Shown: positions 28,109 through 36,462 of the stretch, piece by piece
Layout of the letters: the number at the start of each line of letters is the position of its first letter
How positions within the stretch are numbered: position 1 is the first letter of the stretch
From: Sphingomonas sp. TZW2008
Lineage (GTDB): Bacteria > Pseudomonadota > Alphaproteobacteria > Sphingomonadales > Sphingomonadaceae
DNA: 64,000 nucleotides
Reading direction: 5' to 3'
NCBI RefSeq assembly: GCF_002117915.1
Contig: NZ_BDJB01000003.1
Coordinates: 186,001 to 250,000 of the forward strand
Position numbers and translations under genes: made by a program
Notes under the pieces: generated by a model
Databases searched by the model: none
What the model was told of the DNA's origin: nothing
The model's input: only the letters and a program-made list of their open reading frames with translations

Positions 28109-29269
28109 ATGAGCAGCACATGGCCTGATTACGCCGACATCCGTCGCGAGGTCGCCAAATTGTGCGCCGACTTCCCCGGCCCCTATTGGCGGGCGAAGGA
28201 TCGCGAGCGCGCCTATCCCACCGAATTCGTCGACGCGCTGACGCGCAGCGGCTTCCTGTCGGTGCTGATCCCTGAGGAATATGGCGGCGCCGGCCTGCCC
28301 TTGTCCGCCGCCGCCGCGATCCTCGAAGAGATCCAGCAGCAGGGCGCGAACGGCGGCGCCTGCCACGCGCAGATGTACGTCATGGGCACGATCCTGCGCC
28401 ACGGCAGCGAGGAGCAGAAGCGCCGTTATTTGTCCGAGGTCGCCAACGGCACGCTGCGGCTGCAGGCATTCGGCGTCACCGAGCCGACGAGCGGGACCGA
28501 CACGGGATCGCTCAAGACGGTCGCGCGCCGCGACGGCGATCGCTACATCGTCTCCGGGCAGAAGATCTGGACCAGCCGCGCGCTGCAATCGGATCTGATG
28601 GTGCTGCTCGCCCGCACGACGCCGCAGGATCAGGTGACGAAGCGCACCGACGGCCTGTCGGTCTTCCTCGTCGACATGCGTGAGGCGCTGCAGCAGGGCA
28701 TGACGATCCGCCCGATCACGACGATGATGAACCACTCGTCGACCGAGGTTTTCTTCGACGACGTGCCCGTGCCCGCCGCGAACCTGATCGGTGAGGAGGG
28801 CAAGGGCTTCAAATACATCCTGTCAGGGATGAACGCGGAGCGCGCGCTGATCGCCGCCGAATGCATCGGCGACGCCAAATGGTTCATCGACAAGGCCAGC
28901 GCCTACGCCCGCGAGCGCAAGGTGTTCGGCCGCCCGATCGGCCAGAATCAGGGAATCCAGTTCCCGATCGCGCGCGCCTATGCGCAGATGCGTGCCGCCG
29001 AGCTGCTGACGCACGAAGCGATCCGGTTGTACGAGGCGGGCGAGAATTGCGGCGCCGAGGCCAATATGGCGAAGATGCTCGCGGCGGAGGCGAGCTGGGC
29101 GGCGGGCGAGGCGTGCATCCAGACGCACGGCGGCTTCGGCTTCGCGGAGGAATATGACGTCGAGCGCAAGTTCCGCGAGACGCGGCTGTATCAGGTCGCC
29201 CCGATCTCGACCAACCTCATCCTCTCCTTCGTGTCCGAGCACGTCCTCGATCTGCCGCGCTCGTTCTGA
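28109..29269 (+). CDS. Acyl-CoA dehydrogenase
   Basis: 386 aa from ATG 28109, with GGTGGAGG upstream. Full ACAD fold: N-terminal helices with LIPEEYGGAGLPL, the FAD/substrate strand AFGVTEPTSGTDTGSLKT, WTSRALQSDLMV, ARERKVFGRPIGQNQGIQ, and C-terminal QTHGGFGFAEEYDVERKFRE. It introduces a 2,3-double bond into an acyl-CoA and passes electrons to ETF. First gene of the rightward arm of an acyl-CoA catabolic island, upstream of a ligase that would make its substrate. Confidence 0.93.
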   Translation: MSSTWPDYADIRREVAKLCADFPGPYWRAKDRERAYPTEFVDALTRSGFLSVLIPEEYGGAGLPLSAAAAILEEIQQQGANGGACHAQMYVMGTILRHGSEEQKRRYLSEVANGTLRLQAFGVTEPTSGTDTGSLKTVARRDGDRYIVSGQKIWTSRALQSDLMVLLARTTPQDQVTKRTDGLSVFLVDMREALQQGMTIRPITTMMNHSSTEVFFDDVPVPAANLIGEEGKGFKYILSGMNAERALIAAECIGDAKWFIDKASAYARERKVFGRPIGQNQGIQFPIARAYAQMRAAELLTHEAIRLYEAGENCGAEANMAKMLAAEASWAAGEACIQTHGGFGFAEEYDVERKFRETRLYQVAPISTNLILSFVSEHVLDLPRSF

Positions 29270-29299
29270 ACCGCCCGCTTCGCACGGCGTTGGACCAGG

Positions 29300-29539
29300 A
29301 TGATCGAGGTTCCCGCGCCCTATCGCCCACCCATCACACAGCGTGGCAAGCTGTCGCTGCGGATCGGCAAGCGTGCGCGCTTCGCCGTGCGCGTCGAGGT
29401 GACGAGTGGCGGGCTGCTCGCCATCGGCGGCCTCGTCTCGTCGATCCTGCTGTCGACCGCGGTACTAGTCGGCGCCGCCATCGGCACCCCGCGGCGGCGC
29501 CAAGCCAAGCTTGAGGGCCGCGACGCGATTCAGCGCTAG
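29300..29539 (+). CDS. Small protein with one membrane helix, hypothetical
   Basis: 79 aa. A basic N-terminus (PITQRGKLSLRIGKRARFAV) is followed by a hydrophobic helix LAIGGLVSSILLSTAVLVGA. The ribosome site is weak (CCAGG). It sits between the acyl-CoA dehydrogenase and the ligase in the same direction. May be real; no family known. Confidence 0.42.
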   Translation: MIEVPAPYRPPITQRGKLSLRIGKRARFAVRVEVTSGGLLAIGGLVSSILLSTAVLVGAAIGTPRRRQAKLEGRDAIQR

Positions 29540-29589
29540 GCGAGACTAATACAAGCGGCTTATATCGGGGCAAAATAGGAGAGACCCCG

Positions 29590-31443
29590 ATGGCCACCGC
29601 CGCTGCCGTGCCCAACCCCCCGCCCTTCCGCCGCCTGCCGCAGAAGGGGCCGGACATCACCGTCGATCATCGCGACGATGGCACGATCCTGATCCGGTCG
29701 AACCACGCGATGGCCGAGCCCGCCCGCTCGATCCCGCATCTGATGGCCGAGCGCGCCGCGCTTCATCCCGATCGGCCCTGGCTGATGCAGCGCGCGCCCG
29801 GCCACGGGCCGTGGCAGGGCGTCACCTACGGCGAAGGCAAGCGCATGGCGGACAGCGTCGCGCAGTGGCTGCTCGATCGCGGGCTGGGCGCTGGTGACGC
29901 GGTGATGTGCCTCAGCGCCAATTCGGTCGCGCAGGGCATCCTGATGGTCGGCTGCTTCACCGCGGGCGTGCCGATCGCGCCGCTCAGCCCTGCCTACAGC
30001 CTCGTCTCGACCGATCACGCCAAGCTCAAACACTGTTTCGCCACCGTGCGCCCGCGGATCGTCTTCGCCGAGCAGGCCGCGATGTTCGAGCGCGCCTTTG
30101 ATACGCTACGCGCCCTCGATCCCTCGCTCGTCTTCGTCACCGTCGACGGCGGCGCGGGCACCATCCCGTTCCGCGAGTTGACCGACACCGTCGCAACCGA
30201 GGCGGTCAACGAAGCGCGCGAGGCGCTGACGCACGACACCGTCGGCAAATATCTGTTCACCTCGGGATCGACCGGGATGCCCAAGGGGGTGCCGCAGCAT
30301 CAGGGAATGTTCGTCAACCTGATCGCGGCGTCGGAAGGGCTGCGCGACGATCCCGATCCGGTCGACCATCCGATCTCGCTCGATTGGATGCCGTGGAACC
30401 ACATCTCTGCGGGCACGATCCACTTCAACGCCGCGATCGCCGGCGGCGGCACGCTCTACATCGACGAGGGCAAGCCCGTCCCCGGCCTATTCGAGACGAC
30501 GATCGCCAATTTGCGCGAGATCTCGCCGATGAGCTTCGGCTCGGCGCCGATCGCCTTTGCGATGCTCGCCGACGCGATGGAGCGCGATCCGACGCTGCGG
30601 CACGCCTTTTTCAAGAACCTGCGCGGCATGGGCTATGGCGGCGCGACGCTGTCCGACGATCTCTACGATCGGATGCAGGCGCTGGCGATCGCGGAGACGG
30701 GCGAGCGCATGCCGTTCACCACCATGTACGGCGCGACCGAGACGCTCGGCGTCACCGTCGTCCACTGGGCGTCGGAGCGCGTCGGGCTGATCGGGCTGCC
30801 GCTTCCGGGCAGCACGCTCAAGCTCGTGCCCAGCGGCGACAAGCTCGAGGTGCGGGTGAAGGGGCCGACCGTCACGACCGGCTACCACAACGATCCTGAA
30901 AAGACCGCCGCCGCCTTCGACGAGGAGGGCTATTACATGCTCGGCGATGCTGCGCGCTTCCTCGATCCCGATCAGCCCGAACTCGGCCTCGTCTTCGACG
31001 GGCGCGTAACGGAGGACTTCAAGCTTTCGTCGGGGACGTGGGTGTCGGTTGGCACGCTGCGGCCTGATATCGTCGCCGCCTGCTCGCCCTATCTCCAGGA
31101 CGCGGTGATCGCCGGGCAGGACAAGCCGTTCATCGCGGTACTCGCCTGGCCCTCTGCCTCGGCGTTGCAGACGCTCGCGGAAGCGACGCCGGGTGCGGAT
31201 CCTTTCCCGACGCTGGAGGGGCTGGTGAAGGAGAAGCTGGAGGCGTTCAACGCCGAGGCGGGCGGATCGTCGCGCCGCGTCGGACGCTTCACCATCCTAC
31301 GCACGGCACCGTCGATCGACGGGGGCGAGATCACCGACAAGGGCTACGTCAACCAGCGCGCGACGCTCACCGCGCGTGCCGATATCGTCAAGGCGCTGTT
31401 CGCTGATGAGGTGGGCGAGCACATCATCGATCTGCGCGGCTAA
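29590..31443 (+). CDS. Feruloyl-CoA synthase-like AMP-forming acyl-CoA ligase
   Basis: 617 aa from ATG 29590, with AGGAGAG upstream. ANL-superfamily motifs: P-loop YLFTSGSTGMPKGVPQ, aromatic-loop MYGATETLG, LGDAARFLDP, and the hinge region DGRVTEDFKL. The length and the segment SLDWMPWNHISAGTIHFN match AMP-forming feruloyl-CoA synthases. It would activate ferulate or another aryl-propenoic or branched acid to the CoA thioester for the neighbouring beta-oxidation enzymes. No vanillin or protocatechuate genes are in the window, so the aromatic substrate is inferred from family resemblance only. Confidence 0.85.
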   Translation: MATAAAVPNPPPFRRLPQKGPDITVDHRDDGTILIRSNHAMAEPARSIPHLMAERAALHPDRPWLMQRAPGHGPWQGVTYGEGKRMADSVAQWLLDRGLGAGDAVMCLSANSVAQGILMVGCFTAGVPIAPLSPAYSLVSTDHAKLKHCFATVRPRIVFAEQAAMFERAFDTLRALDPSLVFVTVDGGAGTIPFRELTDTVATEAVNEAREALTHDTVGKYLFTSGSTGMPKGVPQHQGMFVNLIAASEGLRDDPDPVDHPISLDWMPWNHISAGTIHFNAAIAGGGTLYIDEGKPVPGLFETTIANLREISPMSFGSAPIAFAMLADAMERDPTLRHAFFKNLRGMGYGGATLSDDLYDRMQALAIAETGERMPFTTMYGATETLGVTVVHWASERVGLIGLPLPGSTLKLVPSGDKLEVRVKGPTVTTGYHNDPEKTAAAFDEEGYYMLGDAARFLDPDQPELGLVFDGRVTEDFKLSSGTWVSVGTLRPDIVAACSPYLQDAVIAGQDKPFIAVLAWPSASALQTLAEATPGADPFPTLEGLVKEKLEAFNAEAGGSSRRVGRFTILRTAPSIDGGEITDKGYVNQRATLTARADIVKALFADEVGEHIIDLRG

Positions 31444-31449
31444 ACAAAA

Positions 31450-31485
31450 CCGCCGCCGTTCCAGGTTCTTCCGGAACGGCGGCGG
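31450..31485. terminator. Bidirectional rho-independent terminator
   Basis: Stem CCGCCGCCGTTCC / GGAACGGCGGCGG (13 bp) with a 10-base loop between convergent genes. On the minus strand it ends in TTTTGTTT, a usable U-tract; on the plus strand only CTTG follows. Confidence 0.8.
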
Positions 31486-31505
31486 CTTGAAAGCGCAGGT
31501 GCGTA

Positions 31506-32711
31506 TCAGCGCCCGACGGCAAGGTCCTTGAACGCCGCATCCTTGTCGGTGCGAATCTCGCCGGGCAGGCCGAGAACACGCTCGGCGATGATGTTTTTCA
31601 GGATTTCGTCGGTGCCGCCCGCGATGCGAAGGCCCGGCGCATTCATCACCGCGCCCTGGAACAGGCCCTTCAGCGGCAGCAGCGCGGGATCGTTGATGAT
31701 CCCATACTGATCCTCCGCCTCGATCGCGGCATTGCCCAGATCCTGCAGCACGTTGGCGGCGATGATCTTGCCGATCGAGCTTTCCGGCCCCGGCGTCTGC
31801 CCGCGGCTCAGCGCCGTCATCGTGCGCATGCGCGTGTTGCGCAGCCCTTCCGACTGGACGTACCAGTCGGCCAGCCGCTGGCGGAACGCACTGTCCTTGA
31901 TCAGAGGGCCGTCTGCCGCGTCGAGGTCCTTCGCCAACGCCAGGATTTCCTTCGGGCTCGCCCCGCTCGCCCCGCCGACCGCGAGCCGCTCGTTCATCAG
32001 CGTGACCAGCGCGACCTTCCAGCCGTCGTCCACCGCGCCTAGCCGCTGCGCATCAGGGATGCGAACGTCGGTGAAATAGACTTCGTTGAAGTTCGATCCG
32101 CCCGACATCTGGTGAATCGGCCGGATCTCGACGCCCGGCGACTTCAGATCGAGCCAGAACATCGTCAGGCCCTTGTGCTTGGGCACGTCGGGATTGGTGC
32201 GGACGAGGACGATGCCGTAATCCGAATAATGCGCGCCCGAGGTCCACACCTTCTGGCCGTTCACGACCCAATCGTCGCCGTCACGCACCGCGCGGGTGCG
32301 GATCGCCGCCACGTCCGATCCGCCGGCGGGTTCGGAGAACAGCTGCGACCAGATTTCTTCGCCGCGCAGCGCCGGGCCGACGAAGCGCTGCTTGGTCTCG
32401 TCGTTGGCGAACGCCATCACCGTCGGCACGCACATGCCAAGGCCAATGGTGAAATAGCCGTATTGCACCGGGAACTTGGCCTCTTCCTGGCCGAAGATCA
32501 CCGACTGGATCGGCGTGCCGCCAGCCCCGCCCCACTCCTTGGGCCAAGTGATCTGCGCGTAGCCGGCTTCGGCCTTGCGCTTCTGCCACGCCTTGCCGGC
32601 CGCCATGTCGTCGGCGTGGTTCATCGCCTTGTGCTCGGCCGCGTTCTTCTCGAGCCACGCGCGCGCGGTGGCGCGATACTCGGCTTCTTCCGGGGAATCG
32701 TTGAAGTCCAT
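31506..32711 (-). CDS. Acyl-CoA dehydrogenase (first of an adjacent pair)
   Basis: 401 aa from ATG 32711, with GAACGCCGAGCGAGAGGACG upstream. ACAD motifs: TWPKEWGGAGGTPIQ, LFSEPAGGSDVAAIRT, KVWTSGAHYSDYG, and a C-terminal GGTDEILKNIIAERVLGLP. The next ACAD gene ends 23 bases upstream of this start. Adjacent, non-identical ACAD pairs often form alpha2-beta2 heterotetramers in steroid or branched-acid side-chain degradation, and that is plausible here. Electrons go to ETF. Confidence 0.93.
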   Translation of the reverse strand: MDFNDSPEEAEYRATARAWLEKNAAEHKAMNHADDMAAGKAWQKRKAEAGYAQITWPKEWGGAGGTPIQSVIFGQEEAKFPVQYGYFTIGLGMCVPTVMAFANDETKQRFVGPALRGEEIWSQLFSEPAGGSDVAAIRTRAVRDGDDWVVNGQKVWTSGAHYSDYGIVLVRTNPDVPKHKGLTMFWLDLKSPGVEIRPIHQMSGGSNFNEVYFTDVRIPDAQRLGAVDDGWKVALVTLMNERLAVGGASGASPKEILALAKDLDAADGPLIKDSAFRQRLADWYVQSEGLRNTRMRTMTALSRGQTPGPESSIGKIIAANVLQDLGNAAIEAEDQYGIINDPALLPLKGLFQGAVMNAPGLRIAGGTDEILKNIIAERVLGLPGEIRTDKDAAFKDLAVGR

Positions 32712-32734
32712 GATCTCGTCCTCTCGCTCGGCGT

Positions 32735-33832
32735 TCAGGCCGCGTTCTTCATTTCGAGCTGGCTCACCAGCCGTTCGCGCCATGTCGCCGGGGCACCCGC
32801 GACGAGGCTGAGCTGGCGCGACCGGCGGTAGTAGAGCTGCGGATCGGCCTCCCAGGTGAAGCCGATGCCGCCGTGCGTCTGGATATTCTCCTTGGAAGCG
32901 AACCAGAACGCCTCGCTCGCCGCGACGCGCGCGGTCGCCGCCGCCAGCGGCAGGTCACCCGCATCGGTATTGAGCGCCCACGCGCCGAAATAGGCGTTCG
33001 ATCGCGCAACCTCGTTCTTGACGTAGATATCGGCGAGCTTGTGCTTGATCGCCTGATAGCCCGCGATCGCACGGCCGAAGGCATGGCGGCTCAGCGCATA
33101 TTCCTTTGCCATCTCTAGGCTCTTGTCGGCGCCGCCGACCTGCTCGAACGCGAGCAGCACCGCCGCACGATCGAACACCGCCTGCATCGCCGCGATCCCG
33201 TCCTCGCTGCCGAGCCGCTCGGCCGGCGCGCCCGAGAAAATGAGCTTCGCCGCCGAGCGCGTCGGGTCGAGCGTCGTGAGCACCTCGGCCGATACGCCTT
33301 CGCCCTTTTCGACCAGATACAGCCCGTCCTTCGCCAGCACGACGATCAGGTCAGCGACGTCGCCGTCGGTCACCGGGATCTTCTCGCCCGACAGCTTGCC
33401 GTCCGACACGCTGGTGCCGATCGACCGCGCCGTCACGGGGCCCTTGCCCTCGGCGGTGGCGAACGCACCGATTACCTCGCCCGCCGCAATCCGGGGCAGC
33501 CACTTGGCCTTCTGTTCCTGCGAGCCGAACTTCATCAGCGCCTCGGCGACGAAATAGACAGTGGAGGCGAACGGGATTGGCGCGCACGCGCGGCCAAGCT
33601 CCTCGGCTAGCCCGCACAGCTCGACATGGCCCATGCCGAGCCCGCCGAACTCCTCGGGGATCGCGACGCCGAGCCAGCCTTGCTCCGCAACGCCCTTCCA
33701 CAGCGCCTCGTCATAGGCGCGATCGGCATTGTCGAGCACACCGCGCACCACCTTGGCGTCGCACTTCGCGGCGAGGAACTTGCGCGCCTCGTCCTTCAGC
33801 ATCTTCTGGTCGTCGGAATAGTCGAAATTCAT
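32735..33832 (-). CDS. Acyl-CoA dehydrogenase (second of an adjacent pair)
   Basis: 365 aa from ATG 33832. Shorter and more divergent than its neighbour: AIPEEFGGLGMGHVELCGL, a degenerate FAD strand region (IGAFATAEGKGPVTARSIG in place of the usual TEP-GSD), and a conserved QTHGGIGFTWEADPQLYYRR. The weakened flavin-contact strand is the kind of change seen when one subunit of a heteromeric ACAD loses catalysis. It is co-transcribed with the 401-aa ACAD and an SDR gene, which starts about 70 bases upstream. Confidence 0.9.
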   Translation of the reverse strand: MNFDYSDDQKMLKDEARKFLAAKCDAKVVRGVLDNADRAYDEALWKGVAEQGWLGVAIPEEFGGLGMGHVELCGLAEELGRACAPIPFASTVYFVAEALMKFGSQEQKAKWLPRIAAGEVIGAFATAEGKGPVTARSIGTSVSDGKLSGEKIPVTDGDVADLIVVLAKDGLYLVEKGEGVSAEVLTTLDPTRSAAKLIFSGAPAERLGSEDGIAAMQAVFDRAAVLLAFEQVGGADKSLEMAKEYALSRHAFGRAIAGYQAIKHKLADIYVKNEVARSNAYFGAWALNTDAGDLPLAAATARVAASEAFWFASKENIQTHGGIGFTWEADPQLYYRRSRQLSLVAGAPATWRERLVSQLEMKNAA

Positions 33833-33901
33833 CTCACTCTCCCCGCCCGCCCGTCCGTGCCGATCCTGTCGCGGCACGTTCGAGAGGCCATGATCCGTTG
33901 A

Positions 33902-34690
33902 TTAGCGCGGCTGCATCCGGATCGCGCCGTCGAGCCGCACGTCCTCGCCATTGAAATAACCGTTGCGGCACATTTCCAGCGCCAGCTTGGCATATTCCTC
34001 CGGCATGCCGAGCCGCTTGGGGAACGGCACCATCGCGGAGAGTGCCGCCTTCACCTGCGGCTTCGCGCGGCCCAGCAGCGGCGTGTCGAAGATGCCCGGC
34101 AGGATCGTGTTGCAGCGGATGCCTTCGGGTGACAGGTCGCGCGCGACATTGAGCGTCATGCCGATGATGCCCGCCTTGGCCGACGCATAGGCGACCTGCC
34201 CCACCTGGCCCTCTTCGCCCGCGACGCTCGCCGTGTTGACGATCGCCCCGCGATCGCCGTCTTCGGTCGGTTCCAACGTCATCATCCCCGCCGCCGCGCC
34301 GACGATGCAGCGGAACGTGCCGACGAGGTTTAGCTCGAGCGTCTTCTGGTAGTTCTCGATCGGATACGGCTTGATCGAGCCGTCCTCCTTCGATCGCGCC
34401 ACCGTCTTGTTCGGGCCACCGAAGCCACCGCCCGCGCAATTGACCAGGATCCGCTCCTGCCCATTCGCCGCGCGCGCCTTGGCAAAACCAGCGTCAACCG
34501 ACGCCTGATCCATCACGTCAACCTCGCAGTAGGTCGCACCGATCTCCTCCGCGACGCCCGGGCCGATCTCGCCGTTCTTGTCGAACAGCGCGACCTTCAC
34601 GCCTTCCGCCCGCAGCGCCTTCGCCGTCGCGAGGCCGAGCCCGGAGGCGCCTCCGGTAATGATCGCCGCGATATCCGAACCCAGTTTCAC
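33902..34690 (-). CDS. Short-chain dehydrogenase, 3-hydroxyacyl-CoA dehydrogenase type
   Basis: 262 aa. TGGASGLG cofactor loop, Asp-ending strand 2 (VALFDKN, NAD preference), NCAGGG, and the catalytic Ser-Tyr-Lys in NTASVAG...AYASAKAG. The insert EPTEDGDRGAIVN and FDTPLLGRAKPQVKAAL are typical of 17-beta-HSD10-like 3-hydroxyacyl-CoA dehydrogenases. First gene of the leftward arm of the acyl-CoA island; it would oxidise a 3-hydroxyacyl-CoA. Divergent from the crotonase gene across a putative operator. Confidence 0.88.
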   Translation of the reverse strand: MKLGSDIAAIITGGASGLGLATAKALRAEGVKVALFDKNGEIGPGVAEEIGATYCEVDVMDQASVDAGFAKARAANGQERILVNCAGGGFGGPNKTVARSKEDGSIKPYPIENYQKTLELNLVGTFRCIVGAAAGMMTLEPTEDGDRGAIVNTASVAGEEGQVGQVAYASAKAGIIGMTLNVARDLSPEGIRCNTILPGIFDTPLLGRAKPQVKAALSAMVPFPKRLGMPEEYAKLALEMCRNGYFNGEDVRLDGAIRMQPR

Positions 34691-34742
34691 TCAGCCTCTC
34701 CCCAGCTCGAACGCGGGCCGATTGCGACCTCGCGATTGCAGG

Positions 34743-34756
34743 ATAACTTTAGTTAT
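34743..34756. promoter_or_regulatory. Inverted repeat in the divergent promoter, probable operator
   Basis: ATAACT-TT-AGTTAT, perfect 6-bp arms around two bases, between two divergent gene starts (34690 and about 34810). It is an AT island in a GC-rich region. The size fits a MarR or TetR half-site pair. No regulator gene of that type lies next to it, so the binding protein is unknown. Confidence 0.5.
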
Positions 34757-34809
34757 GTAGAGTGCCCCGTCAACAGATCAGTGCAATAGACAAGAGTGGG
34801 AGAGGCCTG

Positions 34810-35616
34810 TTGGAATATGAGATGATCTCGGTCGAGCGCCGGGGCGAAGTCGATTGGGTGACGATGAACCGCCCGCACGTCCTAAATGCGCTCAACGATC
34901 GCCATGTCGAGGAATTGAACCACTATTTCGGCGCGCTGCACAAGGATCGTGACTGCCGCGTCGTGGTGCTGAAGGGTGCCGGCCGCGCCTATTGCGCCGG
35001 GCTCGACCTGCAGGAGGGCGGCCGCTCCGAATTCGATACGATCGATCGCCTCGCGCACCAGCGCTCGATCGCCGAGATCGTGATGAAGATGCGCTATTGC
35101 CCGCAGCCGATCATCAGCCTCGTCCACGGCCCCGCATGCGGCGGCGGCTTTGCGATGGCGCTCGCATCCGACATCCGCATCGCCGGCGAATCGGTGCGCA
35201 TGAACGCCGCCTTCATCCGCATCGGGCTTTCCGCGTGCGACATCGGCGTTAGCTATTTCCTGCCGCGCCTCGTCGGCGCGAGCGTCGCGGCGGAATTCAT
35301 GCTCACTGGTAATTTTATCACCGCCGATCGCGCGCTTGCAACAGGCCTCGTCAGCCGCGTCGTGCCCGACGACCAGATGGAGGAAGCCGCCGCGCCGCTG
35401 ATCGAACAGATGCTTACCACCTCGCCGATGGGCCTCAGGCTCACCAAGGAATGTCTGCGCATGTCGATCGACGCGCCCAGCCTCGAGGCAGCGGTGGCGA
35501 TGGAGGACCGCAACCAGATCCTCTGCGCGACCGCGCCCGATTTCGGTGAGGGGATCAAGGCATTCTTTGAGAAGCGCCGCCCCGATTACAGCAAGAAGAA
35601 GGAGCAGGCGGCATGA
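34810..35616 (+). CDS. Crotonase superfamily protein lacking both classical hydratase glutamates
   Basis: 268 aa from TTG 34810, placed four bases after GGGAGAGG; ATG 34822 is the alternative. Crotonase landmarks: AGRAYCAGLDLQEGG, the oxyanion-hole ACGGGFAMALASDIRIA, and LSACDIGVSYFLPRLVG. By my alignment the two catalytic Glu of rat enoyl-CoA hydratase (144 and 164) correspond to Ala116 and Phe136, while an Asp is present at 145, where dienoyl-CoA isomerases and 4-chlorobenzoyl-CoA dehalogenase carry their catalytic Asp. So it is probably not a standard hydratase; isomerase is more likely. The stop overlaps the next SDR start (ATGA). Confidence 0.88.
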   Translation: MEYEMISVERRGEVDWVTMNRPHVLNALNDRHVEELNHYFGALHKDRDCRVVVLKGAGRAYCAGLDLQEGGRSEFDTIDRLAHQRSIAEIVMKMRYCPQPIISLVHGPACGGGFAMALASDIRIAGESVRMNAAFIRIGLSACDIGVSYFLPRLVGASVAAEFMLTGNFITADRALATGLVSRVVPDDQMEEAAAPLIEQMLTTSPMGLRLTKECLRMSIDAPSLEAAVAMEDRNQILCATAPDFGEGIKAFFEKRRPDYSKKKEQAA

Positions 35617-36398
35617 GCGCCGGAACCCCCAGCGGACTTGAGGGCCGGGTGGCACTCGTCACCGGCGGCGGGCGCGGCATCGGGCGTGAGATCGCGCTGC
35701 GGCTGGCGCGCGACGGTGCCGACGTCGCGGTGAACTACCGCCGCGACGCCGACGCTGCCGAGGAGGTGGTGCGCGAGATCGAAGGGCTGGGGCGCCGCGC
35801 CAAGGCTTATGCCGCCTCGGTCGATCACTTCGAGGAGTGCGAGACGATGGTCGACGCTGTCGTCGCCGACTTCGGTGGGGTCGACATCCTCGTCAACAAC
35901 GCCGGCATCGCCAGCCGCGGGCAGAGCGTCGCCGATACCGATCCGGGCGAGTTCGAGCGCGTGATGCGCACCCATGCCTTTGCGCCGCACTATATGTCGA
36001 AGCTGGTCCTGCCCTCCATGCGCCAGCGCGCGAAGGAGAAGGGCCGCGGCGACATCATCATCATTTCCAGCGTCGCAACGCTCTATCACGCCCCCAACGG
36101 CGCGCCCTATTCGATGGGCAAGGCCGCGTCGGAGGCGCTCGCGCTGGTGCTGTCGAAGGAGGAGCGCGCCAACAACATCCGCACCAACATCGTCGCCCCC
36201 GGTCTGACGGTGACCGACATGGGCGAGCGCCTTGCCAAGGCAACGCGCGGTGTCGCCGACATCCACGATCTCGCCGCCCAGTCGCCCTTCGGCCGCGTCT
36301 CCACCCCGGCGGACGTCGCCGCGGCGGTGGCCTATTTCGTCTCGGCCGACGGGGAATACGCCAACGGGCAGAAGATCAACCTCCACGGCGGCGGCTGA
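35613..36398 (+). CDS. Short-chain dehydrogenase, FabG-like
   Basis: 261 aa. TGGGRGIG cofactor loop, basic VNYRRD after strand 2 (NADP preference), NNAG, and catalytic Ser-Tyr-Lys in ISSVATLYH...APYSMGKAA. The C-terminus VSADGEYANGQKINLHGGG is the classic SDR end. Its start overlaps the crotonase stop by four bases, so the pair is coupled. It likely oxidises or reduces a 3-hydroxy/3-keto-acyl intermediate of the same pathway as the leftward arm. Confidence 0.88.
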   Translation: MSAGTPSGLEGRVALVTGGGRGIGREIALRLARDGADVAVNYRRDADAAEEVVREIEGLGRRAKAYAASVDHFEECETMVDAVVADFGGVDILVNNAGIASRGQSVADTDPGEFERVMRTHAFAPHYMSKLVLPSMRQRAKEKGRGDIIIISSVATLYHAPNGAPYSMGKAASEALALVLSKEERANNIRTNIVAPGLTVTDMGERLAKATRGVADIHDLAAQSPFGRVSTPADVAAAVAYFVSADGEYANGQKINLHGGG

Positions 36399-36412
36399 TC
36401 GCATGCCGCTGC

Positions 36413-36446
36413 ACCGTCATCCCGGCCAGCCATCCGGGATGACGGT
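36413..36446. repeat. Strong palindrome between convergent genes
   Basis: ACCGTCATCCCGG / CCGGGATGACGGT, 13-bp perfect arms with an 8-base loop. No T-run follows on either strand. It probably ends or stabilises the two convergent transcripts, and GTCATCCCGG palindromes of this kind are often dispersed repeats in related genomes. Confidence 0.65.
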
Positions 36447-36462
36447 CGACTGACCGAATTCT

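Noticed and set aside
31450..31485. Possible recombination or attachment site
   Set aside because: The inverted repeat sits exactly between convergent stops and has a T-run on one side, so a terminator explains it.
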